Source: Caryophanales bacterium UBA6331 (GTDB taxonomy: Bacteria > Bacillota_I > Bacilli_A > RF39 > UBA660). From it: 6,677 bases of DNA. The DNA lies in NCBI GenBank assembly GCA_002438065.1, contig DJSP01000028.1, positions 1 through 6,677 on the forward strand, in the 5' to 3' direction. The position numbers and the translations under genes are program-made. Shown in pieces: positions 5,241-6,677 of the stretch. Numbering within the stretch: the stretch's first letter is position 1; each line of letters begins with the position of its first letter. Under the pieces are notes generated by a model, which was given only the letters and a program-made list of their open reading frames with translations, was not told where the DNA came from and ran no database searches.

Positions 5241-5246
5241 TATAAT
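5241..5246 (+). promoter_or_regulatory. Candidate -10 box for the AAA ATPase gene
   Basis: A perfect TATAAT lies at 5241-5246. The nearest TTGATA (5221-5226) is only 14 bp upstream, too close for a standard -35 box, so promoter strength is uncertain. Transcription near 5253 would give a leader of about 85 bases containing the palindrome at 5296-5309. Confidence 0.4.
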
Positions 5247-5295
5247 GCTTTCAAAAAATGTGCAAAATGTACGAAAATATCAACAAAATATGTAA

Positions 5296-5309
5296 ATTTT
5301 GTACAAAAT
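5296..5309. promoter_or_regulatory. Operator-like 14-bp palindrome in the ATPase leader
   Basis: ATTTTGTACAAAAT is a perfect palindrome. Related half sites stand nearby: TGTACGAAAAT from 5268 and a repeated CAAAATATG at 5284 and 5304. Such spaced GTAC-centred sites downstream of a -10 box resemble repressor operators, but no regulator gene is in the window to pair with them. Confidence 0.35.
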
Positions 5310-5338
5310 ATGCTAGAATGTTAACGAGGGTGAAATTT

Positions 5339-6634
5339 ATGTATAGAAAAATAGAAGAAGATTTAAAAATATGGAAAAATGATTCTAAAATGCCACTTAT
5401 GTTAGTGGGAGCAAGGCAAACAGGTAAAACTTATATATTAGAAGATTTTTGTAAAAATAATTTTGATAATTATATTTATATTAATTTAGAAAAAGAAAAA
5501 GAAGTATCGGAAATATTTTCTAGTAGTTTAAATCCGGAAGAAATAATAGAACAAATACAAATTTTAAAAAAAGTAGATTTTAATGTTAATAATTCTATTA
5601 TATTTTTGGATGAAATTCAAGTTAATGAAAGTGCGATTACTTCCTTAAAGTATTTTTGTGAAAGTGAAAAACCATATAAGATAGTATGTGCTGGATCTTT
5701 ACTTGGAGTTAAAATAAATAGATTTCATTCATCATTTCCAGTAGGGAAAGTAATTATAAAATATTTATATCCTATGGATTTTGAGGAATACTTAATGGCT
5801 ATAGGAGAACAAAAATTAATATTTGAAATAAAAAAACATTATGAAAGTAATGAACCTATGTTAAATCCAATACATGAAAAAGCATTAGATTTATATAAAA
5901 AATATTTAATATTAGGTGGTATGCCTTCTATTATAAATAATTTTATAAATAGTGAATATAAAATATCTAATGTTAATTTTGAATTACAAAATTACATAAT
6001 AGCTACCTATTTAGCAGATATGAATAAATATACTGAAAATACAGAAGGTATTAAAAATAGTAAAATATATAACTCAATACCAAAAGAACTAGCTAGAGAA
6101 AATAATACTTTCAAATATAGTATTGTAGATAAAGATGCTAGAAAAATAAGATATGAAAGTAGTTTAGATTGGCTTCTTGCTGCTAATATGGTTTTAAAAT
6201 GTGATTTAACTGAGAAAAATGAATCACCATTAAAAGCGTTTATAAATTTAGATAAATTTAAAATATATTTAAGCGATTGCGGTCTACTTAGATCATTATC
6301 TAATATAGATTATACTGAAATACTTTTAGATAAGAATGAAATGTATAAAGGAGTATTAAGTGAAAACTATATAGCTTGTGAATTTTATTCTAAATTTAAA
6401 GAATTATATTATTATAATTTTGATAAATACGAAATAGATTTCCTAGTAAAAATAAATGGAGATATTATTCCAGTAGAAGTAAAAAGTAGCAGAAGAACTA
6501 ATAGTAAAAGTTTAAATGAATATATTAAGAAATATAAGCCTAAATATAGTATAAGAATATCACAAAAGAACTTTGGATGTGAAAATAATATAAAATCAGT
6601 ACCACTATATGCTGTATTTTGTATAAATAATTAA
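5339..6634 (+). CDS. AAA ATPase with DUF4143-type C-terminal region
   Basis: The protein has 431 residues. ATG 5339 is chosen because GAGGG at 5326-5330 lies 8 bases upstream and MYRKIEEDLKIWKN is a typical family start; the frame opens at ATG 5258 but no binding site precedes it and the added residues are low-complexity. Domains in order: AAA_14 ATPase with Walker A G24-ARQTGK-T31, Walker B IIFLD91-E92-IQ and sensor AGS120LLGV; the LYPMDFEEYL and LGGMPSIINNF segments typical of this family; then a C-terminal part with EID367F and PVE380VK382, the spacing of a PD-(D/E)XK nuclease-like fold. Length fits the usual 380-450 residues. These proteins are widespread in anaerobes and archaea; their substrate is unknown to me. 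The gene stands alone. It could be cargo of the element integrated at tRNA-Met or a host gene beside it. Confidence 0.92.
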   Translation: MYRKIEEDLKIWKNDSKMPLMLVGARQTGKTYILEDFCKNNFDNYIYINLEKEKEVSEIFSSSLNPEEIIEQIQILKKVDFNVNNSIIFLDEIQVNESAITSLKYFCESEKPYKIVCAGSLLGVKINRFHSSFPVGKVIIKYLYPMDFEEYLMAIGEQKLIFEIKKHYESNEPMLNPIHEKALDLYKKYLILGGMPSIINNFINSEYKISNVNFELQNYIIATYLADMNKYTENTEGIKNSKIYNSIPKELARENNTFKYSIVDKDARKIRYESSLDWLLAANMVLKCDLTEKNESPLKAFINLDKFKIYLSDCGLLRSLSNIDYTEILLDKNEMYKGVLSENYIACEFYSKFKELYYYNFDKYEIDFLVKINGDIIPVEVKSSRRTNSKSLNEYIKKYKPKYSIRISQKNFGCENNIKSVPLYAVFCINN

Positions 6635-6677
6635 TAAGGTAACAAATAGATGAATTATCTTTTTTTATATAATAGGA

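Noticed and set aside
5166..5257. Intron domain V or a 3' splice end downstream of the orphan ORF
   Set aside because: The gap has no GAGC...GTTC hairpin with an AGC-type catalytic triad or similar; it is plain AT-rich spacer.
5258..5338. N-terminal extension of the AAA ATPase from ATG 5258
   Set aside because: No ribosome binding site precedes it, the residues are low-complexity and come from repeated AAAATATG-like DNA, and ATG 5339 has GAGGG 8 bases upstream.
6645..6677. TATAAT at 6668-6673 as a promoter, and AGAT/ATCT plus T-run at 6648-6666 as a terminator of the ATPase gene
   Set aside because: No -35 box is present, the stem has only four pairs, and the window ends before any following gene, so neither can be supported.
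1..6677. UGA read as tryptophan, as in Mycoplasma
   Set aside because: All tryptophans in long frames use TGG, and full-length proteins are obtained without reading through TGA.

Overview
This is a very AT-rich, gene-dense window with nearly every gene on the + strand. Codon use leans heavily on AAA, ATA, TTA and AGA. All eight visible reading frames end in TAA, and tryptophan is always TGG, so the standard bacterial code applies and there is no sign of UGA reassignment. Strong AAGGAG-type ribosome binding sites, extended -10 promoters (TGnTATAAT-like) and an elongator tRNA-Met of Bacillus type point to a low-GC Bacillota. An uncultured gut Bacilli or Mollicutes-like lineage is my inference; the window has no rRNA or marker gene to settle it.

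Left half (1-3934), chromosomal genes. The window opens inside an ABC-F ATPase, of which only the second nucleotide-binding domain is visible. A short gap with an extended -10 promoter leads to a translationally coupled pair that I recognise as RnfC-like (Fe-S subunit) and RnfD-like (membrane flavoprotein subunit). Both are recognisable by their framework motifs, yet each appears to lack the flavin motif expected of it: the glycine-rich GGAGFPT loop in RnfC and the S-G-A of the SGAT flavinylation site in RnfD. No rnfG, E, A or B gene follows. A separate promoter then drives an unknown 117-aa protein overlapping by one base a single-pass membrane protein with two Ig-like domains facing outward.

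Middle (3935-5257), tRNA and mobile-element wreckage. A tRNA-Met(CAT) with encoded CCA is followed by a terminator, then by the start of a tyrosine recombinase gene, the usual arrangement for an element integrated at a tRNA 3' end. The recombinase stops before any catalytic residue. The break coincides with a perfect 26-bp palindrome, followed immediately by what looks like the 5' end of a group IIC intron (GTGTG start, first hairpin, epsilon-prime loop). The intron has no reverse transcriptase and no domain V here; it runs into an unrecognised ORF of about 95 codons. A 10-bp word, TTATGTAGAG, occurs three times between the tRNA and the recombinase gene, and a one-base variant of it makes up both arms of the 26-bp palindrome. 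The word is therefore probably the recombinase's recognition site, and the intron probably used the palindrome hairpin as its target.

Right end (5258-6677). After a leader containing a 14-bp operator-like palindrome comes a complete AAA ATPase of the AAA_14/DUF4143 type with a C-terminal PD-(D/E)XK-like region. It may be element cargo or a host gene; the second boundary of the element is not in the window.
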